A DNA stretch of 64,000 nucleotides, taken from contig JAUIMM010000721.1 of NCBI GenBank assembly GCA_031769625.1, positions 1,851,001 through 1,915,000 on the forward strand, written 5' to 3'. The notes beneath the pieces were generated by a model. It saw only the letters and a list, made by a program, of their open reading frames with translations, ran no database searches and was not told the origin of the DNA. Position numbers and translations under genes: made by a program. Shown piece after piece: positions 35,031 to 45,581 of the stretch; position 1 is the stretch's first letter; each line of letters starts with the position of its first letter. The stretch comes from Taudactylus pleione (taxonomy: Eukaryota > Chordata > Amphibia > Anura > Myobatrachidae).

Positions 35031-35286
35031 TAATTGCACGGTACAGCCCGCGCCCTTGCCCCTCACTGACACATCCCTGGTTGGTTTGAGTAGTTTAGTG
35101 ATTGGTTTTGTGACCGGATGACCTGACTCGCCACCAGATCACTGATTAGTTTACGGTTACTGACTCCACCCAATGCGCAGCGGGCATCACCAAACTTCTA
35201 CCATCGACACTTGGAACCACCTCTGCTGCACATGAGTGGGCAAACTGCAGCCACACGTCCTGATTGGTGCCAGCTGATACCCACTG
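35031..35286 (-). other. Possible internal sequence next to an LTR
   Basis: On the minus strand this lies just beyond the 3' end of the LTR at 35287 and starts after CTACCGTGCATAGCC with TGGTCCATTGTGAGG. A TGG a few bases after an LTR is where a tRNA primer-binding site would be, but I cannot identify the tRNA. No coding region is seen. Confidence 0.35.
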
Positions 35287-37073
35287 ATCCCTCACAATGG
35301 ACCAGGCTATGCACGGTAGTTGGCAGAGGGATTGAGCTTGGAGACGCTGGGCCCAATCCAGAACAGCCGGAGAACGGAATAGCGGTTGGCGCAATTCTGT
35401 TATCGCAGGATTCAGATGTAGTCATCTTAAAAGCAATATGTTTATTGCTCAAATATTCTTCAAAAAGACTCTTCCCCTTGGGGGTATCCCAGCATACAGA
35501 TGTTACAGCATACAATACGATTTGATGTTCAAAAAGATACACACTACCAGGCTCTCAGGCCTTTTCTATGTCACTCCAATACACATTACCATAGGGGGTT
35601 ACTCCGCCCTGTGGTTTTTACCCAATCAAATTAAGTGCAAGTACCTTCCATGCTCACCTTAATCATTGTCCCCTTTGGACAGTGGGGAGTGGTCACTCCT
35701 CTGTGCCTGAGCCCACCCATAGGGCTCAGTGATGCCCAGGCTCTGTTACGTCTGGGATGAAAAAATGTTCCCTCCAAAACGTACTTCCAGGATTCTGCTA
35801 AGTGACCAAGCCTGCCACCACTAGCCTGAATCTGAGCTCCAGAGGTGGGCAACCAAGGTTCCCAGGCAGGCTTTCCTGGCCACGGACGGGAAGCTATTTG
35901 GAGCTCCCTGAAAATAATTAGCTGGCTGTATTGGCCAGCTTCCCATGCATCTCCTCAAACCACTTTCAGGCACGAGGTTGCATGGGAGGGAAGCCTGTTT
36001 CCCTGGAAGGGGCAGGGGGATCCAGCAACCCACACGGAGCCCTGGCTCACCTGGGACTTCCAGGGAAACATTTTACTTTCACTTATCCATTTAAAATACA
36101 AACAGTGCCTTGCAAAAGTATTTCCCCCCCCCTTTGTATTTTTCATGTTTTGTTTCCTCACAACCTTGTATTACAATGGATTGTGTGAAGGTGTGCATCA
36201 TGTTACTCACAGAACATGCCGACAACTGTGACGTTGGTTTTTTTTTTATATTGTGAATCAAACATTTAGGACAACATAACAGAAAACTTCAGCGTGCATA
36301 AGTATTCACCCCCCTAAAGTCAGTACTTTGTCAAGCCACCTTTTGCGGCAATTACAGCTGCAAGTCGCTTTGGATAAGTCTCTATGAGCTTGCCACATCT
36401 TGCCCCTGGGATTCTTGCCCATTCCTCAAGGCGACACTGCTCCAGCTCCTTCATGTTGGATGGTTTCCGCTTGTGACCAGCAATCTTCAAGTCTGACCAC
36501 AGATTCTCAATTGGATTGGGATCTGGGCTGTGACTCGGCCATTCCAACACATTTATATGTTTCCCCTTAAACCATCGAGTGTTGCTTTAGCAGTATGCTT
36601 CAGGTCATTGTCCTGCTGGAAGGTGAATCTCCGTCCCAGTCTCAGATCACAGGCAGACTGACACAGGTTTTGCTGAAGAATATCCCTGTATTTAGCACCA
36701 TCCATCTTTCCCTCGACTCAAATCAGTTTCCCAGTCCCTACTGCTGAATACATCCCCCCAGCATGATGCTGCCACCACCATGTGTCACTGTGGGGATGGT
36801 GGTCTTGTGGTGATGGGATGTGTTGGGTTTGCGCCAGAAATAGCGTTTTCCTTGGTGGCCGAAAAGTTCAGTTTTAGTCTCATCTGACCAGAGCACCTTC
36901 CTCCATACATTTGGGGAGTCGCCAACATGCCTTTTGGCAAACTCAAATCGTGTCTTCTTATTTTTATCACTAAGTAATGGCTTTTTTCTGGCCACTCTTC
37001 CATAAAGCCCAGCTCTATGGTGTGTGCGGCTTATTGTGGTCACATGCACAGGTACACCAGTCTCTGCTGTGGA

Positions 37074-38109
37074 CAGTGGCAGACTGGGCCGGGGGGCAGG
37101 GTGCCATGTGCACCCCGGGCAGTCTGTGTCACTGACACAGACTGCACCGCGTGTGCAGCGCTGACCGGACGGAGTGACAAACACAAAGCCACCGGCTCCG
37201 GCAGCTGTGTGTTTGTTGTGATCAGCAGCCAATGAGAGTCTGTCAGACTCACATTAGCTGCTGCTGCGCCCACTCCATCTTCCGGCTCCCGCAGTGGGCA
37301 ATGGGAGAGGAGTCATGACGTCATATGACGTCTCTCCCATAATGCAGAGCGGCCCGGCCCGGGAGGACAGGGAGGAGCGGATGGCGACGGCGGGAGCGGG
37401 GATTCAGGTAAGTGGGTTTTTTTTGTTTGTTTTTACTACGTGTGTCTACTGGGGGGGGGGCTGGCACTACAAGGGGGAGACCACTACTGGAGGCACTGCA
37501 AGGGGGGAACCACTACTGGAGGCACTGCAAGGGGGGAACCACTACTACTGGGGGCACTACAAGGGTGGGACTACTACTACTTGTGGCACTACAAAGGGGG
37601 AACCACTACTGGACTGGGGGCACTACAAGAGGGGACCACTACTGGGGATTATAACTGGGGGCACTTCAAGGTGGGGACTACTATTACAAGGGGGGGACTA
37701 CTACTACTAGGGGCAGTACATAGGGGGGAGGGGACTACCACTGGGGTCACTGGATTGAGGGACCACTGCTGGGGGATCTATAAAAAGGGCAATACTGGGG
37801 GTACTGCATAGGGGGAGACTACAACTAGGGGCACTGCATAAGGGTTACCACTATTGGGGGCACTGCATGAGGTGTGGACTGCTTCTGGGGGCACTATATA
37901 AGAAGCACTGCATAGGGGGTACCACTACTGGGGGCACTATATAAGGGGCTTAACTACTGGGGGCACAGGGGGGACCACTACTGGGGGCACTGTATAAGGG
38001 GGTCCTCTCGCACGCATGTTCTTCGGACACCCTGGCTACACGCTACCCCTCTGCCAGGGCCGCCTGCATGCATTTGCCCCCCAGGCTAAAAGTTGCCAGC
38101 CAGCCCCTG
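37074..38109. mobile_element. Non-autonomous hAT-like element, 8-bp target duplication
   Basis: The insertion splits the Tc1 transposase exactly between codons for STA and ETG. GCTGTGGA flanks both sides (37066-37073 and 38110-38117) and occurs once in an intact Tc1. The left end CAGTGGCAGACTGGG and the reverse-complemented right end CAGGGGCTGGCTGGC match at 11 of 15 positions. CAGNGGC termini with an 8-bp duplication are the signature of hAT elements. No transposase is encoded; much of the interior is a G-rich minisatellite. Confidence 0.82.
37445..37995. repeat. Degenerate G-rich minisatellite inside the hAT element
   Basis: Repeats of GGGGGCACTACAAGGGGG plus ACCACTACTG, with unit length varying around 28-35 bp and many changes. 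It lies wholly within 37074-38109, so it moved with, or expanded inside, that element. Confidence 0.8.
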
Positions 38110-38466
38110 GCTGTGGAACTCTGCAGCTCCTTCAGGGTTACCTTTGGTCTCTGTGCTGACTCTCTGATTAATGCCCTCCTTGCCCGGTCTGTGAGTTTTG
38201 GTGGGCGGCCCTCTCTTGGCAGGTTTGTTGTGGTACCATGTTCTTTCCATTTGATGATGATGGATTGGATGGTGCTCCGGGGGATCATCAGAGAGTTGGA
38301 TATTTTTATATAACCCAACTGAGAATTGTACTTCTCATCACTTTGTCCCTGACTTGTTTGGAGAGCTCCTTGGTCCTCATGGTGTGATGCCTCTTGCTTA
38401 GTGGTGTTGCAGCCTCTGGGGCCTCTCAGAAAAGGAGCGTTTATACTGACGGATCATGTGACATAC

Positions 38467-39004
38467 AGGGGTATTCAATATGGGAGCGATAACATCGTTT
38501 TTGCGTTAATATCGCACTTTTGACGTCATTATCGCAGGTTTGAAAAGTCTTTGATAAAAAACGGGGATAACTTTTCACCATTGAATAGGTGTCGAAAAAA
38601 AGGGCAGAATTGGGGTTTAGGGGTGCAGGCTTAAAAAAAATTGCCTGCACCCCTGGGAATGACATTTAAAAAAGAACTGTCAAAAAAAGTTTAAAAAAAA
38701 AATAAAAATAGGGACACCCCAAAAAATTAATTTAGAATAGATTATTAGCGGCAGGTGTTTTCTAGAATAGAAATTAAAGGCTAAAACGGGGGTACCCATA
38801 GTGATCCCCCATGTATTTACAACTTTAGGGGGGTCCTACAATTATTTTAAGGGAAAATTCGTAACTTTACGCAAATCCAACTTCGGAGTTTCCCGTTTTC
38901 GTTAATTTTATATTGAATACGGGGATAAGCGGGAGCGCGCACCATACCTTTACGTAGAAAAAAACTCCGATATGAAAAGTTAAGGTTTCATATTGAATAC
39001 CCCT
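38467..39004. mobile_element. MITE with AGGGGTATTCAATATG termini, 538 bp
   Basis: A perfect 16-bp inverted terminus AGGGGTATTCAATATG lies at 38467-38482 and, inverted, at 38989-39004. On either side the Tc1 3' region is continuous (TCATGTGACATAC then CATAGATGTCACACAGG), which proves insertion into that Tc1. A clean target duplication is not visible. No protein coding. Confidence 0.75.
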
Positions 39005-39550
39005 CATAGATGTCACACAGGTGGACTTCATTTCACTAATTATGTGACTCCTGAAGGTAATTGGTTGCACCAGAACTTTTGAGGGGCTTCATATTAAAGG
39101 GGGTGATTACATATGCACATGGCAATTTTCAGAATTTTATTTATAAAGATTATTTTTTATATATATTTTTCTCATTTCACTTCACCGAATTAGACTATTT
39201 TGTGCAGATCCATCACATAAAATTCAGATTAACAAAATAAATAAATGTACAGGTTGTAATGCATCAAAAAAGGTAAAAAGCCAAGGGGGTTTGAATACTT
39301 TTGCAAGGCACTTTAAAGTCACATTTTAAATACATTATATGTTAAACCATATACACGGAGCCTGTGCCCTGTTGCTGGGGTCTCGGGCTCAGTGCTGCAC
39401 ATACCTTTTTAAATCCAGTTATATATATTTTATTGATCACTGTATTTTTAAATGTGTGCTGGTGCCTTTATACACTGTGTGCCCAGCGCTGGGCTTCCCT
39501 CGCCAAGCTCCCAGTGCCCAGCGTGAGGTACTCAGCACTTCCATCTAATT

Positions 39551-40060
39551 AGTGCTGGGGCTCTCCCCCGCCCCCACTCAGCGCTGGGAGCTACCAGCAG
39601 CCGGTCTTCCTACTGGTCCCCTACCGCAGAGTTACAGCAGCCACTGGAGCTGGTCTGGGGCGCATCTGGCCCTCCTCAGCACCGGGGGTACAGGGAGCTG
39701 GCTCTTCCTGCCCTCCCCCACCCAATGTGTGGCAAGTCTACCTGAGGCACCGGGGATAGCGCTCCCAACCCCCAGTGGTCATCACACAGCCCCCCCCCCA
39801 CGCTACACTGGGAGCCGGCAGTCCCGGTCTCACAGCGGGTGGCCACTGAGCCCTGCAGTCCGGGACGAGAGTCCTGACTCCTGGCTGCAGCGATCCTTGC
39901 TGTCCTGTGCGCTGGGAGCTCAGCTCCTGATCCCCAGCTGTTGGTACATAGCCCTGCACCTCGGGACTACATCCCGGCAGCAGCAGCTCTGGCTGAGCAG
40001 TCCGGCTTTGCCGCAGCTGCCGATGTTCGTCCGGGGCTGCGGTACCGAGATACAGGGGAG
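39551..40060. other. GC-rich dispersed repeat with tandem-like CAGC/CTGG blocks
   Basis: A GC-rich stretch with recurring CTGGGAGC, CAGCAGCC and CCTGCAG words, related at 39935-39990 to 29775-29845. Plus- and minus-strand frames of 117-188 codons exist but look like composition artefacts and match nothing I know. Confidence 0.4.
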
Positions 40061-40163
40061 AGTGATAAACCACCAACCAATCAGCTCCCAACTGTCATTT
40101 TTCAAACACGGCCTGTGAGATGACAGTAAGGAGCTGAGTGGTTGGGCATTTATCACTCTGCAC
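40061..40163. mobile_element. Foldback MITE-like hairpin
   Basis: The arms CAATCAGCTCCCAACTGTCAT and ATGACAGTAAGGAGCTGAGTG pair with few mismatches around a loop of about 20 nt, and AGTGATAAACCACC pairs loosely with GGTTGGGCATTTATCACT farther out. It is a short non-coding foldback element. No target duplication was identified. Confidence 0.6.
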
Positions 40164-40666
40164 TTTATCACTACCCAGAGCTTCATACATCTACCCCACA
40201 GTCCCCTGGTGCAGTGCAGCGGGGGTTAACGAGAAGCCGCCGCAGAGGGTTCGGGGCCCACGGTACTACACACAGGTTAGCGAAAGAATAATTTTTAAAC
40301 ACTTAGCGCCCAGCGCCAGCCATACATTTTACACATGGCGCCTATATGCCCTTTTAAAAATGGCGACGTAGCCTCAGTGCTGCGGCAGCCATTTTACCCA
40401 CGTGTGCCAGTCTCCAGCCACACCACCTGAATCCACTGAGCATAACTGACAGCTGAGATGGCATTGGCTGGCATACACATTTCCTGTGCACTCCGCTCTG
40501 CCGCACATGGAAAACCTCCATGATGTGCCAGGGTAATGACACGCCTGAGTCTGACACATGAGCGAGACACATACAGGATCATTATTCAGTCACCTGCCAG
40601 CTGGCCACACGTACAGCCTAACTCGCACTAACATCTCCGGAAGCTCGGTCACAAGCCTGGAGGTCT

Positions 40667-40686
40667 GGGGGGGGGGGGGGGGGGGG
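40667..40686 (+). repeat. G20 homopolymer
   Basis: Twenty consecutive G on the plus strand just before the 45-bp array. Confidence 0.95.
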
Positions 40687-40766
40687 AGAGGTCTCGTTAC
40701 AGGACACACACCCCACATAGAGCACCAACAGCTTCACAAGCACTAACATCAGAGTGCAGGAAACAG

Positions 40767-41215
40767 CACTCGCTGCACACGTCATATAACAAAGCAGAGG
40801 TCCTAAGTCTACACTCGCTGCACACGTCATATAACAAAGCAGAGGTCCTAAGTCTACACTCGCTGCACACGTCATATAACAAAGCAAAGGTCCTAAGTCT
40901 ACACTCGCTGCACACGTCATATAACAAAGCAGAGGTCCTAAGTCTACACTCGCTGCACACGTCATATAACAAAGCAGAGGTCCTAAGTCTACACTCGCTG
41001 CACACGTCATATAACAAAGCAGAGGTCCTAAGTCTACACTCGCTGCACACGTCATATAACAAAGCAGAGGTCCTAAGTCTACACTCGCTGCACACGTCAT
41101 ATAACAAAGCAGAGGTCCTAAGTCTACACTCGCTGCACACGTCATATAACAAAGCAGAGGTCCTAAGTCTACACTCGCTGCACATGTCATATAACAAAGC
41201 AGAGGGCCTAAGTCT
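40767..41215. repeat. 45-bp minisatellite, about 10 copies
   Basis: Nearly identical 45-bp units with CACTCGCTGCACACGTCATA and TAACAAAGCAGAGGTCCTAA. The length is divisible by three, which gives minus-strand frames repeating VDLGPLLCYMTCAAS; an artefact. The right edge runs directly into a MITE fragment. Confidence 0.95.
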
Positions 41216-41376
41216 GATTCCGAACGCACAGAGAATTCATTCACAAATAGAGTGACAGGCTGCCAGCGTTTGGGGGATGTAACTAGGGGGTGGCCATTAA
41301 AACGCAGACGTATTTGTCTGGTTAAACACCATTACATGGGCGTGCAAAAATTAGAGTCAGTCTCTGAATCAGGCCC
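41213..41376. mobile_element. 3' fragment of a GGGCCTGATTCAGAG MITE
   Basis: Contains GCACAGAGAATTCATTC, TTACATGGGCGTGCAAAAATTAG and the terminus TCTCTGAATCAGGCCC. These parallel the middle of the MITE at 42157-42660 and the right end of the one at 63073-63437. The left part is missing, replaced by the 45-bp array. Confidence 0.65.
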
Positions 41377-41427
41377 ACAGCCTGTAACTTCCAGCAAAAG
41401 CACAAAGAGTTAACTAAGTAAAGGCAG

Positions 41428-41712
41428 GAACCGGGGCTGGAGAAGAGGGACGGGAACCGGGGCTGGAGAAAAGGAGGGACTGGAACCGACGCTGGAGAAA
41501 AGGAGAGACGAGAATCGGAGTTGGGGGAAAGGGAGAGACGGGAATCGGAGTTGGGGGAAAGGGAGAGATGGGAATCGGAGTTGGGGGAAAGGGAGAGACG
41601 GGAATCGGAGTTGGGGGAAAGGGAGAGATGGGAATCGGAGTTGGGGGAAAGGGAGAGACGGGAATCGGAGTTGGGGGAAAGGGAGAGACGGGAATCGGAG
41701 TTGGGGAGGGAG
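41428..41712 (+). repeat. 30-bp minisatellite with a divergence gradient
   Basis: Units of 30 bp, GGGAGAGACGGGAATCGGAG followed by TTGGGGGAAA, are almost identical from 41510 to 41712. To the left (41428-41510) units are older and diverged (GGAACCGGGGCTGGAGAA). The [14 protein letters not shown] frame is an artefact of the 30-bp length. Confidence 0.93.
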
Positions 41713-42156
41713 AAACTTTAAATAGAAAATCTATGTAAACACAAAGACAGGGAGGAGATACTGTAGTACATGAAGAAGAAATTACAACCTGCAGATCACT
41801 CCGAGCAATAAGGAAAATAAGCTACAAAAGGGTAAATCCCATATTTTGCCCGTGATGCTTTTCAGACACTAATCATCCATCCTGCTGGAATAAGCCGACT
41901 GACAGCTCATAGTGAGAGAGACAGCCCCGAGCTCATAGACTGCAGGGAGACATCAGGGGACTTCAGAAGATGAAATTGGTGTACAAACATCACACCTCCC
42001 AACAATCCCTATGTAAAAGTAGGGCAGTCCCTACATTAGGATCATGTCACAGTGCTGTAGAGCACATATATGCACATACATGTGTGACTGCATGGAACCA
42101 TGCCATGTTCAGCATGCTCTCCCCGCGCTCTGCGTCCTTCAGCTCCCGGAGATTAT
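41713..42156. other. Unassigned sequence
   Basis: About 440 bp without tandem structure. Frames under 75 codons only. Nothing recognised. Confidence 0.4.
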
Positions 42157-42660
42157 GAGCCTGATTCAGAGATGGACGCAGGGCCGATTACGTACACAGA
42201 TCAGGCGATTGTTTGCCATGACTCATGCGTATAATTCGCACTGCGCGTGTACAGTGATCGGACTGTGATTACAGACGCACAGAGGAATCCATCGCAAAGT
42301 GAGTGACATGTTGTCAGCATTCGTGGGTGGTAACAGGGGAGTGGTCAGAAAAACGCAGGCGTGTCTGCCAGTGTAAACGCCGTTACATGGGCGTGCATAA
42401 ATTAGCCACTGCGAGTGCCTACGCAGCATGAAGGAGAGCTCCCGAGTCTGTGGCTTGTCAGACCTGCGGCAAAGGCAAGATGGCCGCTGATGTGCAGCGA
42501 TGTTACCGATACTGATGCCGGTACGCATCGTTGCACGCAGGTAAGAAGGCAGCAGTGAGCGTCTTTATGCTCAGGTGATCTTTGCAGATATTAGCAAATG
42601 TTTGCAGCTGCGTTGCGTATGGAAACACAGCTACGATCGCATTAGCGCCCGTCTCCCTAT
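42157..42660. mobile_element. PIF/Harbinger-like MITE, right terminus lost
   Basis: The left end GAGCCTGATTCAGAGATGGA and a body with GCGATTGTTTGC, ATGCGTATAATTCGCACTGC, AAGATGGCCGC and GATCGCATTAGCGCCCGTCTC match, in order, the complete element at 63073-63437. After GTCTC the expected TGAATCAGGCCC is absent. This copy carries an extra segment of about 150 bp (42300-42440) that the 63-kb copy lacks. Confidence 0.75.
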
Positions 42661-43348
42661 GTCAGTGATCACTCGCTGATGAGATAGAGATGCCACCGGC
42701 TGTACCCGCTCAGAAATTAGCTGCCCACCTAAAGCTACCAGCTTTACACGTGATATATATGACCAGAGTGTTCACTCACTGACGGCACCGTGCCGAGGCC
42801 GCCTAACGCATCAGTATTATTGGGTACCAGTAATATAGACGCGTAATATATGCAGCCTCTCTCTCTCGAGAGAGAGAGAGAGAGAGACAGAGAGAGAGAC
42901 AGAGAGAGCGCGAGAGACAGAGCGCGAGGACACACAGAGAGAGAGATGACATGTACACCCAGGACAGTGGCGTTAGGAGGACCTGACAGCTCACTAAGGT
43001 GACACAGGACACACATAGCAATTTGCAGGTTATACATTTCTTTCTCGGAGAGCCCAGTGTTCCCAGTAATTACAGAGACAGATGGATGGGGGACAGCAGG
43101 TCCTGTGCACAGTGACATCTCCATACACAGCCTTCTCTGAGACACATATGTGACCGGCACTTTCCAATTAATGTGCCGTCTCCTACAGATAATGGGATTA
43201 CAGAGTCACTATCTGCTCCTGGGCCAGCTGTGACCAGGCCCCAAAACGTACAGAAGCGATGAGAATGTTCTAAACATGGCGGATAGAGCAGGCGTCCCAA
43301 ATCCCCGATATATTCACAGCACACGGACACACAGCGCTGATTCACTGT
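42661..43348. other. Unassigned sequence with a GA microsatellite
   Basis: About 690 bp. At 42858-42948 a CTCTCTCTCGAGAGAGAGAG palindrome leads into a GA/CA-rich tract. No gene recognised; the 138-codon minus-strand frame crosses the microsatellite and is unlikely to be real. Confidence 0.5.
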
Positions 43349-43880
43349 GCTATGTCCTTATCCATGGAGGAAGCCGTGTTATGTGTAGCACACACACATA
43401 TGTAAGTGGTATGTCCTTATCCGTGGAGGAAGCCGTGTTATGTGTAGCACACACACATATGTAAGTGGTATGTCCTTATCCATGGAGGAAGCCGTGTTAT
43501 GTGTAGCACACACACATATGTAAGTGGTATGTCCTTATCCGTGGAGGAAGCCGTGTTATGTGTAGCACACACACATATGTAAGTGGTATGTCCTTATCCA
43601 TGGAGGAAGCCGTGTTATGTCTAGCACACACACATATGTAAGTGGTATGTCCTTATCCATGGAGGAAGCCGTGTTATGTGTAGCACACACACATATGTAA
43701 GTGGTATGTCCTTATCCATGGAGGAAGCCGTGTTATGTGTAGCACACACACATATGTAAGTGGTATGTCCTTATCCGTGGAGGAAGCCGCGTTATGTGTA
43801 GCACACACACATATGTAAGTGGTATGTCCTTATCCGTGGAGGAAGCCGTGTTATGTGTAGCACACACACATATGTTAGTG
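43349..43880. repeat. 59-bp minisatellite, 9 copies
   Basis: Units of 59 bp with TATGTCCTTATCCATGGAGG, AAGCCGTGTTATGTGTAGCA and CACACACATATGTAAGT; CCATGG alternates with CCGTGG. Copies are very similar, with one CTAGCA and one CCGCG variant. Confidence 0.96.
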
Positions 43881-44130
43881 TTATGTCCTTGGCGCAGGGC
43901 ATTATACCGTAAGTAGCAAATGCGTCTGAGTTTCAGGCTAAAGTCACCGTGTAATAGGCCGTGTATTAATGAAGATGTCTGATGTACGCAAGTACAGAAG
44001 AACGGCATAATTACCCAGGAGCCGATGAGACTCGGGGGCCCACGGGGAAGAAATTAGGGCCCTGAATAATTATATCCAGTATCCCCCATGCAGGGAAGCA
44101 CAGCACAATTATCTGTATTTACCGAGACTC
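43881..44130. other. Unassigned sequence
   Basis: About 250 bp with no recognisable feature. Confidence 0.4.
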
Positions 44131-44290
44131 AGGGCCTGTCAGAGATGGACGCCATGCCGATGGTTGCGCAGTTGAGCAAATATCGGTGTTGTACTGCGCA
44201 TCTGTCAAGTTTCGTTTCCGTTGTTGCTCGCAGTGATGATTTATTTGCAAAGTGAATGATAGGCAGAGATAGTTTGTGGGCGGGGACAGG
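44131..44290. mobile_element. Left-end fragment of a GGGCCTG MITE
   Basis: Starts AGGGCCTGTCAGAGATGGACGC, followed by a GTTGCGCAGTTGAGCAAAT segment similar to the left part of the 42157 and 63073 elements. No right terminus. Boundaries approximate. Confidence 0.5.
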
Positions 44291-44596
44291 GGGTGACGTG
44301 ACTCGCTGTAGCTCTATAGGTAAGCACTCAGAGCCTGTACCCAGCAAAGATGAGACAGGGGACAAGGAGCACTATGGAGGAACGTGAAGCGTTGCCAGGT
44401 CCCGCGTCACTCTGCAGTGTTCTCCCCAGGCTCTCTGTTCCCAGCGAAACCGCTACCGCCCGACACTTCGCATTCCCCCCTTCCCCCACCCCAATGCACG
44501 TCTCCTGTCACCCGGTCACCCTTAATGTGTCCCTGTTGCCACGGAGGCCGGATTAGACGCCGACGTTACATGTTCACGTTAGTGAGGTGTTCCAAG
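44291..44596. other. Unassigned GC-rich sequence
   Basis: About 300 bp. A 68-90-codon frame begins at 44350-44384 but no splice sites or similarity support it. Confidence 0.35.
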
Positions 44597-44892
44597 ACAT
44601 GGCGCATTGGGGCAAGGGGAGGTGTCAGGCAGGGGATGTCGCATTGGAGCGGGTGAGAGTCCCGGGCAGGGGATGCTGCTATGCGACGAGGTAGGTGCCA
44701 GGCAGGGGATGCTGCATTGGGACGGGGGGGGGGGGAGGCGCCAGGCAGGGGACGCTGCATTGGGACAGGGGGGGGGGGGGGGGAGGTGCCAGGCAGGGGA
44801 TGCGGCATTGGGGCGGGTGAGAGTCCCGGGCAGGGGATGTCGCATTGGGGCGGGTGAGAGTCCCGGGCAGGGGATGCTGCAACCGGGCGGGG
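44597..44892 (+). repeat. G-rich minisatellite with G12 and G16 tracts
   Basis: About eight units of 32-50 bp share GGCAGGGGATGCTGCATTGG, with alternating GGTGAGAGTCCCGG and AGGTGCCA linkers. Length differences come mainly from G runs of 12 at 44724-44735 and 16 at 44768-44783. Many GGG runs on one strand could form G-quadruplexes (general knowledge). Confidence 0.9.
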
Positions 44893-45580
44893 GTGACGTT
44901 GTCCATCACAGTGCAGGGGCGGTGTCAGACTGCAGGGCAAACATCCCTCCCCCTGTATAAAAGCACAGGTGCCTGAACTGATTAATGAGAGTAGACCTGC
45001 GGCCACTCTCTCTGTGCTGGAGCTTAAATGGGGACAGCATTTGGGAGCCTTAAAGTGGGGAAAGTATCTGAGGAGCTGTATAAAAACTACACTCTGTGGT
45101 GCCTGCAATCGGGGCCGGTATCTGAGGGCTGTTTAAAAAAATATACAGTATATTCTGTGGTGCCAGCAAGTGGGGACAGTATCTGTGGAGCTGTTTAAAA
45201 GTGTTATTTCAAGTTTAAATCATTATAAGGTCAAGATTTAAAACATTTTATTATTGCGAAGGCCCCGACCCGACCACCCGGCTGGGAACATTTTCTGGGG
45301 AGAACGCTGCTCTGCATGACCAAAGTGGATTTTTTTTCCGTCTTTTTCATCCGAAAACGCATCTTAGTCGCTTCAGGAGACCGCTCGGATTATTCCAATA
45401 TGTGACGCTTTTATATCTGTGCGTGACGAAGCACAAAGGGCGCATGGAAGAAGGACGCGACCGCTGTGTCGTAGCACTCCGTATACAGATTCAGAGAGAC
45501 AGTCGCACACACTGCAGACTGCTGATGCCATTTGCCACTTAGACGCATTTTTAGTTAAAAAAAAAAAAAAAAAAAGACGC
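44893..45580. other. Degenerate ~75-bp repeat and A19 tract
   Basis: The words CTGTGGTGCC, GGGGACAGTATCTG and GAGCTGTTTAAAA recur about three times between 45010 and 45200 at roughly 65-75-bp spacing. Sequence to 45555 is unassigned. A run of about 19 A precedes the GACGTTTCGG motif. Confidence 0.45.
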
Positions 45581-45581
45581 C

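Larger units (their letters stand above)
36320..38380 (-). pseudogene. Tc1-type transposase pseudogene, interrupted by a hAT element
   Basis: Minus-strand order: start ATG at 38380 with MRTKELSKQVRDKVM, a frameshift, then 38043-38318 with ISNSLMIPRSTIQSIIIKWK (helix-turn-helix), LPREGRPPKL (GRPR-type linker) and VTLKELQSSTA. There the hAT element interrupts. Coding resumes at about 37065 with VPVHVTTISRTHHRAGLYGR, LWSDETKTELFG (first Asp) and THGGGSIML. After a stop and shift comes QQDNDLKHTAKATL (second Asp) and, at 36320-36550, DPNPIENLWSDLK (Glu), ending LTKY. All three catalytic residues are readable, but the frame is broken several times, so no enzyme is made. Confidence 0.9.
36103..39312 (-). 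mobile_element. Tc1/mariner element carrying two nested insertions
   Basis: Left terminus CAGTGCCTTGCAAAAGTATT and right terminus AATACTTTTGCAAGGCACT are inverted repeats. The element spans 3.2 kb, but removing the insertions at 37074-38109 and 38467-39004 leaves about 1.63 kb, normal for Tc1. Both termini end in TTTAAA-rich flank, so the exact TA duplication is unclear. Confidence 0.88.
35287..40455 (-). mobile_element. LTR (GTGGCYGGAGGC family), full length, split by later insertions
   Basis: Read on the minus strand, the 5' part is at about 40455-40280 (GTGGCTGGAGACTGGCACACGTG, CCATTTTTAAAAGGGC, CTGGGCGCTAAGTG). The middle part is at 39550-39313 (GGTATGTGCAGCACTGAGCC, shared with 51950-51967). 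The 3' part is at 36102-35287, with AATAAA at 35441-35446 and GAATTGCGCCAACCGCTATT, shared with the LTR at 52340-53477. A Tc1 element (36103-39312) sits between middle and 3' parts, and a foldback element (40061-40163) plus GC-rich sequence between 5' and middle parts. The 3' end reads CTACCGTGCA. No coding capacity. Confidence 0.6.

Noticed and set aside
36738..37232. A single 164-codon protein
   Set aside because: Only its C-terminal two thirds are Tc1 transposase; the N-terminal part is hAT element sequence read by chance after the insertion.
37381..37411. Host gene first exon (ATG...CAG then GTAAGT) on plus
   Set aside because: It lies inside a hAT insertion within a Tc1, opposite in strand to the host gene, and the peptide is short and compositionally simple. 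Kept only as a hunting item.
39552..40118. 188-codon plus-strand frame in the GC-rich block
   Set aside because: GC-rich sequence with few stops; a minus-strand frame of 117 codons overlaps it; no similarity or conserved motif.
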